In this document: positions 17,212 to 26,038 of the stretch, piece after piece | Numbering within the stretch: the first letter of the stretch is position 1 | How the letters are laid out: every line of letters starts with the position of its first letter | DNA from: Arachnia propionica | Lineage (GTDB): Bacteria > Actinomycetota > Actinomycetes > Propionibacteriales > Propionibacteriaceae | NCBI RefSeq assembly: GCF_003859805.1 | Contig: NZ_RQZG01000001.1 | Coordinates: 186,001 to 250,000, forward strand | DNA: 64,000 nt | Direction: 5' to 3' | Notes under the pieces: model-generated | Told to the model about the DNA's origin: nothing | The model's input: only the letters and a program-made list of their open reading frames with translations | The model's database searches: none | Program-made: the position numbers and the translations under genes

Positions 17212-17233
17212 CAGAATTGGGTGGTGAATTCAA
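17205..17233 (-). promoter_or_regulatory. znuA promoter (-35 TTGAAT, -10 GATAGT)
   Basis: On the minus strand TTGAAT (17228-17233) and GATAGT (17205-17210) are separated by 17 bp, and the start codon A is 8 nt after the -10. The -10 is preceded by TGT, an extended -10. This predicts a leaderless message. Confidence 0.75.
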
Positions 17234-17253
17234 ATGGGTTCGCCCCGTATCGT
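17225..17253 (+). promoter_or_regulatory. Divergent promoter for the ABM-like gene
   Basis: TGAATT (17225-17230), 17-bp spacer, TATCGT (17248-17253), then 6 nt to the ATG. Its -35 overlaps the znuA -35 on the other strand, so the two promoters probably compete. Confidence 0.45.
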
Positions 17254-17259
17254 TGCTCC

Positions 17260-17562
17260 ATGCTTGCCATCTCGCGATTCACCGAAGTCGATCCACAGCT
17301 GACGCAGGGTCTGCACCGAGTCGCGGAGCACTGGCGGGCCTCGCCGGGCTGTGAGTGGGTGGAGGTCGTGCGCAATCTGGACCGGGAGGACCTGTGGGCA
17401 CTCGTCAGCAGGTGGCGTGACGTCGGCAGCTATCGCCGTTCCTTCTCGGGGCATGAGGCCAAGATGCTGCTCACCCCCGTGCTGCTGCGGGCCGTCGACG
17501 AACCCTCGGCGTATCTCCGGGAGGCCGAGTTCGACTGGCAACCGCAGGAGCGGGAAGAATAG
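17260..17562 (+). CDS. Antibiotic biosynthesis monooxygenase (ABM)-fold small protein
   Basis: 100 residues. The opening MLAISRF, the HRVAEHWRASPGCEWVEVVRNLDREDLWALVSRWRDVGSYRRSF block and the closing strand fit the dimeric ferredoxin-like ABM fold (helix after strand 1, E-V-x-R-N/D-x-D strand, W-x-x-x-x-Y/F). Members include heme-degrading and quinone-modifying enzymes, but the substrate is not evident. The ATG at 17260 follows a TATCGT box; the longer frame from 17221 is rejected. It is divergent from znuA and could be affected by Zur. Confidence 0.7.
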   Translation: MLAISRFTEVDPQLTQGLHRVAEHWRASPGCEWVEVVRNLDREDLWALVSRWRDVGSYRRSFSGHEAKMLLTPVLLRAVDEPSAYLREAEFDWQPQEREE

Positions 17563-17607
17563 CATCATCAAGCATTGTATTCTTCCTGAGGGGAAACAGG
17601 AGGTGTC

Positions 17608-19032
17608 GTGTCGGGCTTCGTGGGAAGACAACAGGAACTGCAGGAACTCAGCACCTGCTTCGACCTGGTGCGCCGCGGTGGTCGGGCGGATGCCGGTCTG
17701 GCCGTGATGTTGCGTGGGCGACGGCGGGTCGGCAAGTCGCGCCTGGTCACCGAGTTCATCTCCCGGTTGAAGGTACCCGCGGTCTACTTCCAGGCGGCGC
17801 GATCGGCGCCACGGCACGAGGAGCTCAGCCTGTTCGCTGAGGCCGTGGCGCGCTCGGACCTGCCCAACTCCTTCCTGGCCGAGGGAAACACGCCGACCTC
17901 CCTCACCGCGGCGTTGCGGCTGTTGGCCGCCGCGCTGCCCTCGGATGTGCCCAGCGTGGTGGTGATCGACGAACTGCCCTGGCTCCTCGAGGGTTTTCCC
18001 GGTGGGGCGGGGGAACTGCAACGGGTCTGGGACCGCGAACTCTCCCGCAGGCCGGTGCTGCTGCTGTTGCTCGGCAGCGATCTGGGCATGATGGAGGCGC
18101 TCATGCGTCACGACCAGCCCTTCCACGGCCGTGCCACCGAGATGTTGCTGCGCGCTCTCAGCCCTCGTGACGTCGCAGCCATGACAGGACTGTCCGGCGC
18201 GGCGGCCTTCGATGCCTTCCTCATCACAGGTGGGGCTCCTCTCATCGCCCAGGAGTGGGCCGAGGGGCAGAGCCCGGTTGACTTCGTCCGGACCTCCTTC
18301 ACCCGCTCCACGAGCGCCCTCGTGGTCTCGGGGGGTAGGGCGCTCGAGTCGGAGTTCCCGCCCGACTCCCACGCCCGGGCGGTGCTGACCGCGATCGGTG
18401 GCAAGGGGGAACGGGTCCGGGCCGGGATCCTCAACTCGCTCCACGGCACCTTGTCCGCGGCCTCCTTCGACCGTGCACTCGAGCTGCTGGTGGACAAGAG
18501 AATGGTGGCCGCGGATGAACCGTTGTCGACCCGGGTCGCACTGAAGGACCGGCGCTGGCGCGTCGCCGACCCGTCACTGAGGTTCTGGCTGGCCTTCGTG
18601 GCTCCTGCGGTCGCCGATGTCGATCGTGGACGCCCGGACCTCGCCTTCTCCCGGTTCGAGGCAGGCTACACCTCTTGGCGTGGGCGGGCGGTCGAGCCCG
18701 TGGTGAGAGAGGCCCTGACCCGCCTCCTGCCCGACGAGCGCTGGCCCCGGGCGCGACGGATCGGCGGGTGGTGGCCGAGGAACAACAACCCTGAGATCGA
18801 CCTCGTGGCGACCGATGACCGGCCGGGCACACAGGTGAGTTTCGTCGGCACCATCAAGTGGCGGGAGCGTGAACCGCTGGGACCGGCCGACGTCCTGGCG
18901 TTGCAGCGTGGTGCCGTCCGGGTGCCCGGTGTTGACGACAGGATCCCGCTGGTGGGGGTGTGTCCAGTCGGCGGCGATGGGGCTGATCTGGTCCAGGTGT
19001 GGGATGCCGATGATCTGCTGTCCGCCTGGTGA
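17608..19032 (+). CDS. AAA ATPase with DUF234-type C-terminal domain
   Basis: 474 residues. The N-terminal STAND-like ATPase has FVGRQQEL at the start, Walker A RGRRRVGKSRL (37-47) and Walker B VVVIDELPWL (about 116-125). A winged-helix region (KGERVRAGILNSL) follows, then a C-terminal DUF234 domain with NNNPEIDLVATD and FVGTIKWRE, which resembles a PD-(D/E)XK nuclease core. Such genes are scattered widely across bacteria and archaea, often as solitary accessory genes of unknown function. The GTG start has AGGAGG upstream. It shows no coupling to its neighbours. Confidence 0.85.
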   Translation: MSGFVGRQQELQELSTCFDLVRRGGRADAGLAVMLRGRRRVGKSRLVTEFISRLKVPAVYFQAARSAPRHEELSLFAEAVARSDLPNSFLAEGNTPTSLTAALRLLAAALPSDVPSVVVIDELPWLLEGFPGGAGELQRVWDRELSRRPVLLLLLGSDLGMMEALMRHDQPFHGRATEMLLRALSPRDVAAMTGLSGAAAFDAFLITGGAPLIAQEWAEGQSPVDFVRTSFTRSTSALVVSGGRALESEFPPDSHARAVLTAIGGKGERVRAGILNSLHGTLSAASFDRALELLVDKRMVAADEPLSTRVALKDRRWRVADPSLRFWLAFVAPAVADVDRGRPDLAFSRFEAGYTSWRGRAVEPVVREALTRLLPDERWPRARRIGGWWPRNNNPEIDLVATDDRPGTQVSFVGTIKWREREPLGPADVLALQRGAVRVPGVDDRIPLVGVCPVGGDGADLVQVWDADDLLSAW

Positions 19033-19061
19033 CGACCGTCTCCGATGCGTGGACACTCAGG

Positions 19062-19080
19062 TCAGGTAAGACTAACCTGA
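19062..19080. promoter_or_regulatory. IdeR/DtxR iron box
   Basis: TCAGGTAAGACTAACCTGA matches the 19-bp DtxR/IdeR consensus at 15 positions and lies within a larger inverted repeat with 9-bp arms (CACTCAGGT / ACCTGAGTG). It precedes the siderophore uptake operon, implying repression by iron. Confidence 0.82.
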
Positions 19081-19208
19081 GTGTTGCTGCCGTGTGCCGA
19101 GGAGACAGGAGGCCCGAAGCGGCTCCGAGGTCAGGTCGGCGGCAGGCGAGGAAACTCGCCTTTTCAGCCCGAACCCTGTGCATCCGGTTCCGATCAGGAA
19201 AGTCATCC

Positions 19209-20228
19209 ATGAGAATCTCCACATCTGCGCTGTCCGGTGTGCTGTTGTCCGCGCTCGTCCTGACTGGTTGTTGAGGACAGCAGACGCCGCAGACGGCGGA
19301 GTCAGCCCCCGCGGCCGCGGGGTTTCCCCTCACCATTGACAACTGTGGGCATCAACTGACCTTCCAGGCCCCGCCCAAGCGGACCGTCTCGTTGAACCAG
19401 TCGTCGACCGAGATCCAACTCTCCCTCGGAGTGGCGGAGACGATGGTGGGGACCGGGACCTGGACCGATCCCGTCCTGCCGGCCTTGGAGGCCGACAACG
19501 AGAAGGTGGAACGCCTGGCCGACAACGCGCCGTCGCTGGAGGCCGTGGTGGCCAAGGAACCCGACTTCGTCTCGGCATCGTTCCCCAGCACCCTGTCCGA
19601 CAAGACGGTGGCCAGCCGTGAGAAGTTCGAGTCCCTGGGGGTCCCGGTCTACCTGGCGCCCAACCAGTGCGGCAAGGAGAACAACAATGCGGCACCCGAG
19701 GAGAACTTCACCATCGACAAGGTGTACCAGGAGATCGACGACTTGGCGAAGATCCATGGTGTGCCGGACAAGGGCGAGGAACTGACCACCGAGTTGAGGA
19801 AGCGTCTGGAGAGTGCCGTCGCCCAGAAGCCCGGCCAACCTGTCACCGTGTTGTTCTGGTTCGCCAATGCGGAGGCGCCCTACGTCGCGGGTGGGTCCGG
19901 TGCCTCGCAGTTCGTGACCGATCAGCTGGGACTCACCAATGTCTACGCGGACCAGCGTGATGAATGGCCGCAGGTGAGCTGGGAGGACGTCGCGGCGAAG
20001 AACCCGGACATCATCGTGATGGGGGATCTCACCCGGAAGAGCCAGACCGCTGAGACCGCCGAGGCCAAGATCGAGCATCTGAGGTCCAACCCGGTGACCG
20101 CCGAGATGGGGGCCGTCAAGAACAACCGCTTCGTCAAGGTTGCGGGCGGTGACATGAACCCCTCGATCCGTACGGTCGATCTGGCGGAGAAGCTGGTGGC
20201 CGGTATCGAGGAGTTCGGTCTGCGGTGA
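19209..20228 (+). pseudogene. Iron-siderophore ABC substrate-binding lipoprotein, interrupted by TGA
   Basis: The ATG at 19209 opens a textbook lipoprotein signal (basic start, hydrophobic core, VLTGC lipobox, Cys21). The very next codon is TGA (19272-19274), after which the same frame stays open to 20228 and encodes a FecB/FepB-like binding protein: AGFPLTIDNCGHQLTFQAPPKR, then SLNQSSTEIQLSLGV, and YVAGGSGASQF. Without the stop the protein would have 338 residues, normal for the family. As read, only a 21-residue peptide would be made. Either this is a nonsense mutation or a sequencing error; recoding is possible but no SECIS-like support was looked for in structure prediction. An iron box lies upstream and CAGGAAAG before the ATG. 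Confidence 0.85.
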
Positions 20229-21270
20229 GGACCACCACATCAGGGCATCGGCATCGATTCAGGGTCCCGGCTCCGCCCCTGGTGGTCATCGGGTTGGTGT
20301 TCCTGATCCTCTCGATCCTCCACGCCGTCACCTTCGGGCCCTCCGACCTCAGTGCCAAGGAGGTGTGGGACGTGGTGCAGCACAAGCTGAACCTCGGCCC
20401 GGATCCGGGGCTGAGTGCGCTGCGGACCGTCACGGTGTGGGAACTGCGCATGCCACGGGTCCTGGTGGCGGCGATCGCCGGAGCCGGTCTCAGCCTGTGT
20501 GGGGTCATCATGCAGTCCCTGCTGCGCAACCCGTTGGCCGAGCCCTACCTGCTCGGGGTCTCCTCCGGAGCATCCACGGGGGCCGTACTGGTGCTCGTGA
20601 TGGGCATCGGCGGTGGACTGCTCACCTTCCCGGCCGGGGCCTTCGTCGGCTCGATCACCGCCTTCGCCTGACACTGCTGCTGTCACGATTGGCAGGGGGA
20701 ACCACCGACAAGATCGTCCTGGCCGGCATCGCCGTCACCCAGGGGTTCTCGGCCCTGACCTCCTTCGTCATCATGATCGGAGCGGATGCCAACGTGACAC
20801 GGGGCATCCTCTACTGGCTGACGGGGTCCTTCGCGAACGTCTCCTGGTCGGAGGTGACACTCCTGGTCGGCGTGCTGGTCGTCTTCCTGCTCCTCGCCTG
20901 CGCCATGGCCGGACCACTCGACGCCTTCATGTTCGGCGAGAAGGAGGCGACGACCCTGGGGATCTCCGTGCAACGGACCCGGGTGATCCTGTTGGGATTC
21001 GCGGCACTGATGACGGCTGTGATCGTGGCCTCCTCCGGGGCGGTCGGATTCGTCGGTCTGGTGCTGCCGCACATCTCCCGGATGCTCGTCGGCTCACGGC
21101 ACCGCGGGCTGCTTCCGGTCTCGGCCATCCTGGGGGCGATCTTCCTGATCTGGGCGGACACGATCGCCCGTTCGGTGTTCTCCCCGCTGGAGGTCCCGGT
21201 CGGTGTCATCACGGCACTGGTCGGGGTGCCCATCTTCGCCACCATTCTGGCAAGGACAAGGAAACGATGA
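20225..21270 (+). pseudogene. FecCD-family siderophore permease, frameshifted
   Basis: The GTG at 20225 overlaps the binding-protein stop (GTGA). The first part carries the FecCD N-terminus (WELRMPRVLVAAIAGAGLSLCGVIMQSLLRNPLAEPYLLGVSSGA) up to AFVGSITAFA, then meets TGA at 20669-20671. The remainder of the permease (LTLLLSRLAGGTTDKIVLAG ... FVGLVLPHISRMLVG ... IFATILARTRKR) continues in the next frame from 20668 to 21270. Adding one base to the CC at 20667-20668 restores a single product of about 348 residues. So one base was lost in a C run, by mutation or sequencing error. Confidence 0.87.
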
Positions 21271-22046
21271 AGATCGAAGCGGAGAACCTGTTGTGGCGGG
21301 CCGGTGACGTCCTGATCGTCGACGGGATCACCGTTGCGGCGATGCCCGGTCGCATCCTCGGGCTGCTGGGGCCGAACGGATCAGGGAAGTCGACACTGCT
21401 CGGGATGCTGGCGAGGACCATCCAGCCGATGGCCGGAATCGTGAAGCTGGATGGACGCAGTCATGGCGACTGGGGATCCAGGGAACTGGCTCAGGTGTTG
21501 TCCGTGGTCCACCAGAAGTCGACGACCGATCTGGACGTCACCGTCCGTGACGTCATCGACCTGGGCCGGATCCCCCACCGTCGACCGTGGGCCGGTGCCG
21601 GACGTGAGGACCGTGAGGTGGTGGTGCAGGCCGCACGACGCACCGGGATCGAGCACCTCCTGGACCGGGACTGGCACACCCTGTCCGGCGGTGAACAGCA
21701 GCGGGTGCACCTGGCCCGGGCCTTCGCCCAGGACGGGAGGGTGATGCTGCTCGATGAGCCCACCAATCACCTGGACATCGCGCACCAGCTGGACATCCTC
21801 GCCACGCTGAAGAGTGCGAAGGCCACGGTGGTGGTGGCTCTGCACGACCTCAACCTGGCCGTCACCTTCTGCGACGAGGTGCTCGTGCTGAGTCGGGGGC
21901 AGGCGGTGCGTCTGGGGCCACCGGCCGATGTCCTGACCGAGGAACTCGTCCGTGAGGTCTACGGCGTGGACGTGCGGATCCTGTACCCGGAGGGCGAGGA
22001 CACCCCGTTGTTCCAGTTCCTGCGGTCGGCCTCCAACCCGGGATGA
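21267..22046 (+). CDS. Iron-siderophore ABC transporter ATP-binding protein
   Basis: 259 residues and intact. Walker A GPNGSGKST (about 36-44), signature LSGGEQQRVHLARA, Walker B VMLLDEPTNHLDI and switch VVVALHDLNLA define a FecE/FepC-type ATPase. The ATG overlaps the permease stop (ATGA), so it is the third gene of the operon. Its intact frame contrasts with the two broken genes upstream, which would argue for recent damage or assembly errors. It is convergent with a hypothetical gene. Confidence 0.93.
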   Translation: MKIEAENLLWRAGDVLIVDGITVAAMPGRILGLLGPNGSGKSTLLGMLARTIQPMAGIVKLDGRSHGDWGSRELAQVLSVVHQKSTTDLDVTVRDVIDLGRIPHRRPWAGAGREDREVVVQAARRTGIEHLLDRDWHTLSGGEQQRVHLARAFAQDGRVMLLDEPTNHLDIAHQLDILATLKSAKATVVVALHDLNLAVTFCDEVLVLSRGQAVRLGPPADVLTEELVREVYGVDVRILYPEGEDTPLFQFLRSASNPG

Positions 22047-22059
22047 CCCGAGGTGGGCC

Positions 22060-22377
22060 TCAGCGGAAGCTGATCAGGATGTCGCCCTCGGCGGCCCTGA
22101 GCGGCTGGTCACCCTCGGTGAGCTCGTGCCACGCGGCAGGGTCATCCGATTCCCGGTCGTCGAACAGGCGGATCTCGGAGTACAGCCCCGATGGCGTGTT
22201 CGGCAGCAGGGGGACGACGGTGGGGTGGCCGAGAGGCAGTGGACCTGACTCCGTGAGGTGGTGACACAGCCGCATCAGCAGCTTGAGCTGCGCGACGACG
22301 TCACGGTCGGGCTCATGGCCCTGGTACTGCTTCCGCAATTGCTCCTCGAGCAGCTGTTGGATCACTTCGATGCCCAC
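22060..22377 (-). CDS. Hypothetical protein
   Basis: 105 residues if begun at the GTG at 22377. It starts with an amphipathic helix rich in Glu, Gln and Leu (VIQQLLEEQLRKQYQGHEPD), then LMRLCHHLTESGPLPLGHP and a strand-rich acidic end (RLFDDRESDD ... EGDILISF). The start is chosen because TACACT lies 7 nt upstream and no Shine-Dalgarno is seen; the open frame extends to 22602 but the extra part has shadow-like composition. No family is recognised. Confidence 0.55.
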   Translation of the reverse strand: MGIEVIQQLLEEQLRKQYQGHEPDRDVVAQLKLLMRLCHHLTESGPLPLGHPTVVPLLPNTPSGLYSEIRLFDDRESDDPAAWHELTEGDQPLRAAEGDILISFR

Positions 22378-22384
22378 CCGAAGG

Positions 22385-22390
22385 AGTGTA
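22385..22390 (-). promoter_or_regulatory. Leaderless -10 box for the hypothetical gene at 22377
   Basis: TACACT on the minus strand, 7 nt before the GTG start. Confidence 0.45.
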
Positions 22391-22578
22391 GCGACGCGCT
22401 GGACGGCCTGGCAGCGGGGGTGCGGTGAGGTGGGGATGGGCGCTGCTCCGGGCCTCGTCCAAGTCCTCTGGTATGACCGCGGCGCTGTCCCGGGCTCGAG
22501 TGCTCTGGCGCGTGTTCCAAGCTGGCATTCTGACTGACCGATTGGATGACCTGAGCAGAGCCTTCGTGCCGTTCCGGT

Positions 22579-22584
22579 TAGATT
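22579..22584 (+). promoter_or_regulatory. Leaderless -10 box for the excalibur-domain gene
   Basis: TAGATT, then 7 nt, then the ATG at 22592; no Shine-Dalgarno. Confidence 0.45.
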
Positions 22585-22591
22585 GTCTGAC

Positions 22592-23089
22592 ATGCAACAC
22601 ATGGGGGATCACGGGACGGCCAGGCACGGTGCGTCGAGGAAGGTGCTGCGCAGTCGATGGTTCATCGGGGTGGCAGCAGGTCTGGTCGGGGTCGCTGTCG
22701 GAGCCGGCGGAGGAGGTACCGGAGCACAGGGCACCAGTGCGGTTCCCGAGCCGAGGACAGTGGTCAGCACGGCTCCTGGGGCGACAGTGACCACGACGGC
22801 CACTGCCACCGCCACCACGACGGTCACGGCCACACCTGAGCCTGCACCCGTGGTCACGGTCACGGCGACGGAGACCTCGGTGGTCACCGAGACCGTGACG
22901 GCTGCCCCGCAGGGGCTGGTCGACACGAACCAAGGTGGTGTCGGGGAGAGGAAACAGCGCGACAGTGATGTCCACTACGCCTCGTGCAAGGAGGCGAAGG
23001 CGGCTGGGGCGGCCCCGCTGTACCGGGGGCAACCCGGTTACCGTTCCAAGCTCGACGGTGACAACGACGGGGTCGCCTGCGAGCGGTAG
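22592..23089 (+). CDS. Secreted/membrane protein with excalibur calcium-binding domain
   Basis: 165 residues. A basic N-terminus and one hydrophobic helix (about 22-42, FIGVAAGLVGVAVGAGGGG) act as signal or anchor. A long Thr/Ala/Val repeat linker (about 55-110, TVTTTATATATTTVTATPE) follows. The C-terminal excalibur domain has YASCKEAKAAGAAPLYRGQPGY and the calcium loop DGDNDGVACE, with the paired cysteines. The domain is extracellular in known proteins, often on nucleases or surface proteins. A second ATG at 22601 is possible. Confidence 0.85.
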   Translation: MQHMGDHGTARHGASRKVLRSRWFIGVAAGLVGVAVGAGGGGTGAQGTSAVPEPRTVVSTAPGATVTTTATATATTTVTATPEPAPVVTVTATETSVVTETVTAAPQGLVDTNQGGVGERKQRDSDVHYASCKEAKAAGAAPLYRGQPGYRSKLDGDNDGVACER

Positions 23090-23094
23090 CCCGA

Positions 23095-23583
23095 TCAGGC
23101 CACCTGGTCCAGCAGACCGGTCTCCACGTCGTAGAGGAACCCACCGACCTCGGCCCGCCCAGCGATGAGGGGGTGGGCCAGGACGGCCTTGACGTCGCGA
23201 CGCAGCCGCGGCAACTGGTCAGGACTGGCTCCGAGCTCCACCCAGGAGGCGTCGATGCCACTGCGCTCGGTGATCCGACGGTGCAGCTCCTCGTCGGTGC
23301 CACTCATGGCACACCGGGTGTGGGGGATGATGAGGATCCGGTTGACCTCCAGCAACTGCACGGCCAGCACCAGGCCGGTCATGGTCCACGGCTCCACCCG
23401 ACCGCCGGGGGAGCGCAGGATCTTGGCGTCCCCGCAGGCCAGGCCGACGATGGACAGCGGGTCGATCCTCGAGTCCATGCAGGTGACCACGGCGATCCCC
23501 GCCTGGGCCACGCCGGTCATGCCCGGGGGGTGGAAGTGGGAGGCGTACTCCCGGTTGGCTGCCAGCAGATCGGTGAAACTCAT
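23095..23583 (-). CDS. Beta-class carbonic anhydrase
   Basis: 162 residues, a short beta-carbonic anhydrase of the type seen in many actinobacteria. It hydrates CO2 to bicarbonate. The zinc ligands Cys35, His88 and Cys91 (VVTCMDSRIDP and IPHTRCAM) and the Asp37/Arg39 dyad are all present. Bicarbonate supply suits carboxylation steps of propionate metabolism, but this is inference. The ATG overlaps the topoisomerase stop (ATGA). Confidence 0.93.
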   Translation of the reverse strand: MSFTDLLAANREYASHFHPPGMTGVAQAGIAVVTCMDSRIDPLSIVGLACGDAKILRSPGGRVEPWTMTGLVLAVQLLEVNRILIIPHTRCAMSGTDEELHRRITERSGIDASWVELGASPDQLPRLRRDVKAVLAHPLIAGRAEVGGFLYDVETGLLDQVA

Positions 23584-26015
23584 GAGCCCCAGCCTTCCAT
23601 CTCCGGGGTCTGACGACCGCCGAGGGCTGCGATCATCCCCGCCGTCGCCTCCCCGGAGCCATCCCGACGCAGATTGACCGGGGGGAGCTCCACCGGACGT
23701 CCATGGGCGTCAGCTGCGGTCACGAGGGCGCCGACACCTGCCAGCCTCAGCACGGACTCTCCCTTGAGGAAGCGCTGGCAGCGGACCCCACCCGTCGCCC
23801 TTCCCTTCGAGGGGTACTCCGACAACGGGGTGACCTTCACCCCACCGACCGCCTGGCCGAACAGGTCATCGGCCATCCCGGCCACCGTGACCACCAGGTC
23901 CTGCTCCGGGTCCACACCGCCGAAGAACAGCACCTCGGCCCCGGCGTTCAGCTTGATCCCGGCGACACCACCTCCGGAACGTCCCTGCGGCCGCACCACG
24001 TCCGCAGGGTAGTGCAGGAGCTGGGCATCCGTCGTGACGAAGGCCAGGCCGGGGGAGCGGAGCTCCACCGCACCGACCACCTCGTCACCGTCATCGAGCC
24101 GGATCACGTCCCACGAGTCCTTGCCCAGCACCTCCGGGTTCACCCGCTTCACGACGCCGCGGCGGGTGCCGAGTGCCAGACCGGGCCCTGCGGGATCGAG
24201 ACTCGTGAGACCGACCACCCGCTCACCGCTCTCCAGGGGCCACAGCTCACGGATGTCGGTCCCGCCCATGAGGTTGGGTGCGGTCGCGGTCAACGGCACC
24301 GTCGGCAACTCGATGGCGCGGGCCCGCACCAGCCGTCCTGTGTTGGTCACCACCCCGAACTCCGCACGTGCAGAGGTCGGCAGGGTGGCGACGAGCACGT
24401 CGTGGTCACTGCGTGGACCGGCAGTCGGGATGGGCGCCCGTGAATCGGTGCGAGCGGCTCGCCCGGAACTGGACAGCAGCACCCAGCAGGGGTCATCGGG
24501 TACCTCAAGTGGTCCGGTGGCCCTGACCGCACCGTCGTTGGCCAGCAGCACCGTACGACGGGCGTCACCGAACCGGGCCGCCACGTCGTCGAGCTCCGAG
24601 GCCACGAGGCGGTTGAGCACGGCGGGATCATCGAGGACCTCCTGCAGCGAGGCGATCCTGGATGCCAGGTCGTCGGCCTCGGCATTCAGCTCGAGCGTCG
24701 AATACCTGGTCAACCGGCGCAGCTGCATGTCCAGGATGTGGTTGGCCTGGATCTCATCCAGGTCGAAGGCGGCCATGAGACGCTCTCGCGCCTCGGAGGC
24801 GTTCTCACTGGTGCGGACGATGGCGATGACGTCATCGATGTCGGCGATGGCCACCAGCAGGCCGCGCACCAGGTGGAGACGATCCTCGGCCTTGCCCAGC
24901 CGGTGTTCGGTGCGCCGGATGGTCACCTGGATCCGATGGTCCAGGTACACCTCCAGCATCTCCTTGAGCGGCATGGTGCGGGGCTGGCCGTCCACCAGGG
25001 CCACCGCGTTGATGGCGAAGGTGTCCTCGAGCTTGGTGTTGCGGTGGAGCTGCTCCAGCAGGGCCTCGGGGTTGATCCCGTTCTTGACCTCGATCACCAG
25101 ACGGGTGCCGTTGGTGAGATCGGTCAGGTCCTTGACGTCGGCGATCCCGGTGAGCTTCTTCGCGTCGACGGCCTTCTTGATCTGTTCGATGATCTTCTCG
25201 GGGCCGATCATGTACGGCAACTCGGTCACGACGATGCCACGCCGACGAGGGCTGACCTGCTCGATGCGGGTCCTGGCCCGCACCTTGAACGATCCCCGAC
25301 CGGTCTCGTATGCCTCACGGATCCCGTCGAGCCCGATGATCCGGCCCCCGCCCGGGAAATCAGGGCCGGGAAGGTGGCGCATCAAGGAGTCGAGATCGAT
25401 CTCCCGGTTCGTCAGCAGGGCCTTCAGCGCAGCCACCACCTCCACCAGGTTGTGCGGTGCGATGTTGGTGGCCATGCCGACCGCGATTCCCGCGGCGCCG
25501 TTGACCAGCAGATTCGGGAATGCGGCCGGCAGCACCTCCGGCTCGGTGTCCTTGCCGTCGTAGTTCGGGCGGAAGTCCACCACGTCCTCGTCCAGCCCCG
25601 CGGTCATCGCGACGGCAGGATGGGCCATCCGGCACTCGGTGTAGCGCATCGCCGCAGGACCGGCATCGAGCGAGCCGAAGTTGCCGTGACCGTCCACCAG
25701 CGGCAGCCGGACCGCCCAGGGCTGGGCCATCCGCACCAGGGCGTCGTAGATGGCACCGTCACCGTGGGGATGGAGGACACCCATCACCTGTCCGACGACC
25801 CGGGCACACTTGACATGGGCCTTCGACGGGTCGATCCCCATGTCGTCCATGGAGAACAGGATTCTGCGTTGCACCGGTTTCAGGCCGTCCCTGGCGTCCG
25901 GCAGGGCTCGGGAGTAGATGACGGAATACGCGTACTCGAGGAAGCTGGACTCCATCTCCTCGGTCACGTCGACATCGAGGATGTGCTCCTCGAACTCCTC
26001 AGTGCTGCTCGTCAT
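23580..26015 (-). CDS. Type IIA topoisomerase subunit A (GyrA/ParC-like)
   Basis: 811 residues. The breakage-reunion domain has [16 protein letters not shown], the quinolone pocket [17 protein letters not shown] and the catalytic Tyr125 in [10 protein letters not shown]; the C-terminal half contains the beta-pinwheel repeats ([35 protein letters not shown]). A full GyrA-box (QRRGGRG) is not apparent, so the second topoisomerase, ParC or topoisomerase IV-like, is more likely than gyrase A. Position 87, equivalent to E. coli GyrA Ser83, is glycine. The ATG at 26015 is preferred over upstream in-frame starts. The partner B subunit is not in the window. Confidence 0.92.
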   Translation of the reverse strand: MTSSTEEFEEHILDVDVTEEMESSFLEYAYSVIYSRALPDARDGLKPVQRRILFSMDDMGIDPSKAHVKCARVVGQVMGVLHPHGDGAIYDALVRMAQPWAVRLPLVDGHGNFGSLDAGPAAMRYTECRMAHPAVAMTAGLDEDVVDFRPNYDGKDTEPEVLPAAFPNLLVNGAAGIAVGMATNIAPHNLVEVVAALKALLTNREIDLDSLMRHLPGPDFPGGGRIIGLDGIREAYETGRGSFKVRARTRIEQVSPRRRGIVVTELPYMIGPEKIIEQIKKAVDAKKLTGIADVKDLTDLTNGTRLVIEVKNGINPEALLEQLHRNTKLEDTFAINAVALVDGQPRTMPLKEMLEVYLDHRIQVTIRRTEHRLGKAEDRLHLVRGLLVAIADIDDVIAIVRTSENASEARERLMAAFDLDEIQANHILDMQLRRLTRYSTLELNAEADDLASRIASLQEVLDDPAVLNRLVASELDDVAARFGDARRTVLLANDGAVRATGPLEVPDDPCWVLLSSSGRAARTDSRAPIPTAGPRSDHDVLVATLPTSARAEFGVVTNTGRLVRARAIELPTVPLTATAPNLMGGTDIRELWPLESGERVVGLTSLDPAGPGLALGTRRGVVKRVNPEVLGKDSWDVIRLDDGDEVVGAVELRSPGLAFVTTDAQLLHYPADVVRPQGRSGGGVAGIKLNAGAEVLFFGGVDPEQDLVVTVAGMADDLFGQAVGGVKVTPLSEYPSKGRATGGVRCQRFLKGESVLRLAGVGALVTAADAHGRPVELPPVNLRRDGSGEATAGMIAALGGRQTPEMEGWGS

Positions 26016-26038
26016 GTGGTCGTGTCGCTCCCTGGGTC

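Noticed and set aside
19272-19274. Selenocysteine at the TGA after the lipobox.
   Set aside because: No selenoprotein family match at a lipoprotein +2 position, and no sign of the machinery nearby. Mutation or error is simpler.
20660-20675. Programmed ribosomal frameshift in the permease.
   Set aside because: No slippery heptamer or stimulatory structure was evident, and permeases of this family are not known to use it.
22060-22602. Longer reading of the hypothetical gene to 22602.
   Set aside because: The extra N-terminus is low-complexity and crosses the promoter of the divergent excalibur gene; the GTG at 22377 fits a leaderless start.
24034-25563. Plus-strand frames of about 500 codons over the topoisomerase gene.
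   Set aside because: Ser/Arg-rich antisense reading with no recognised domain.
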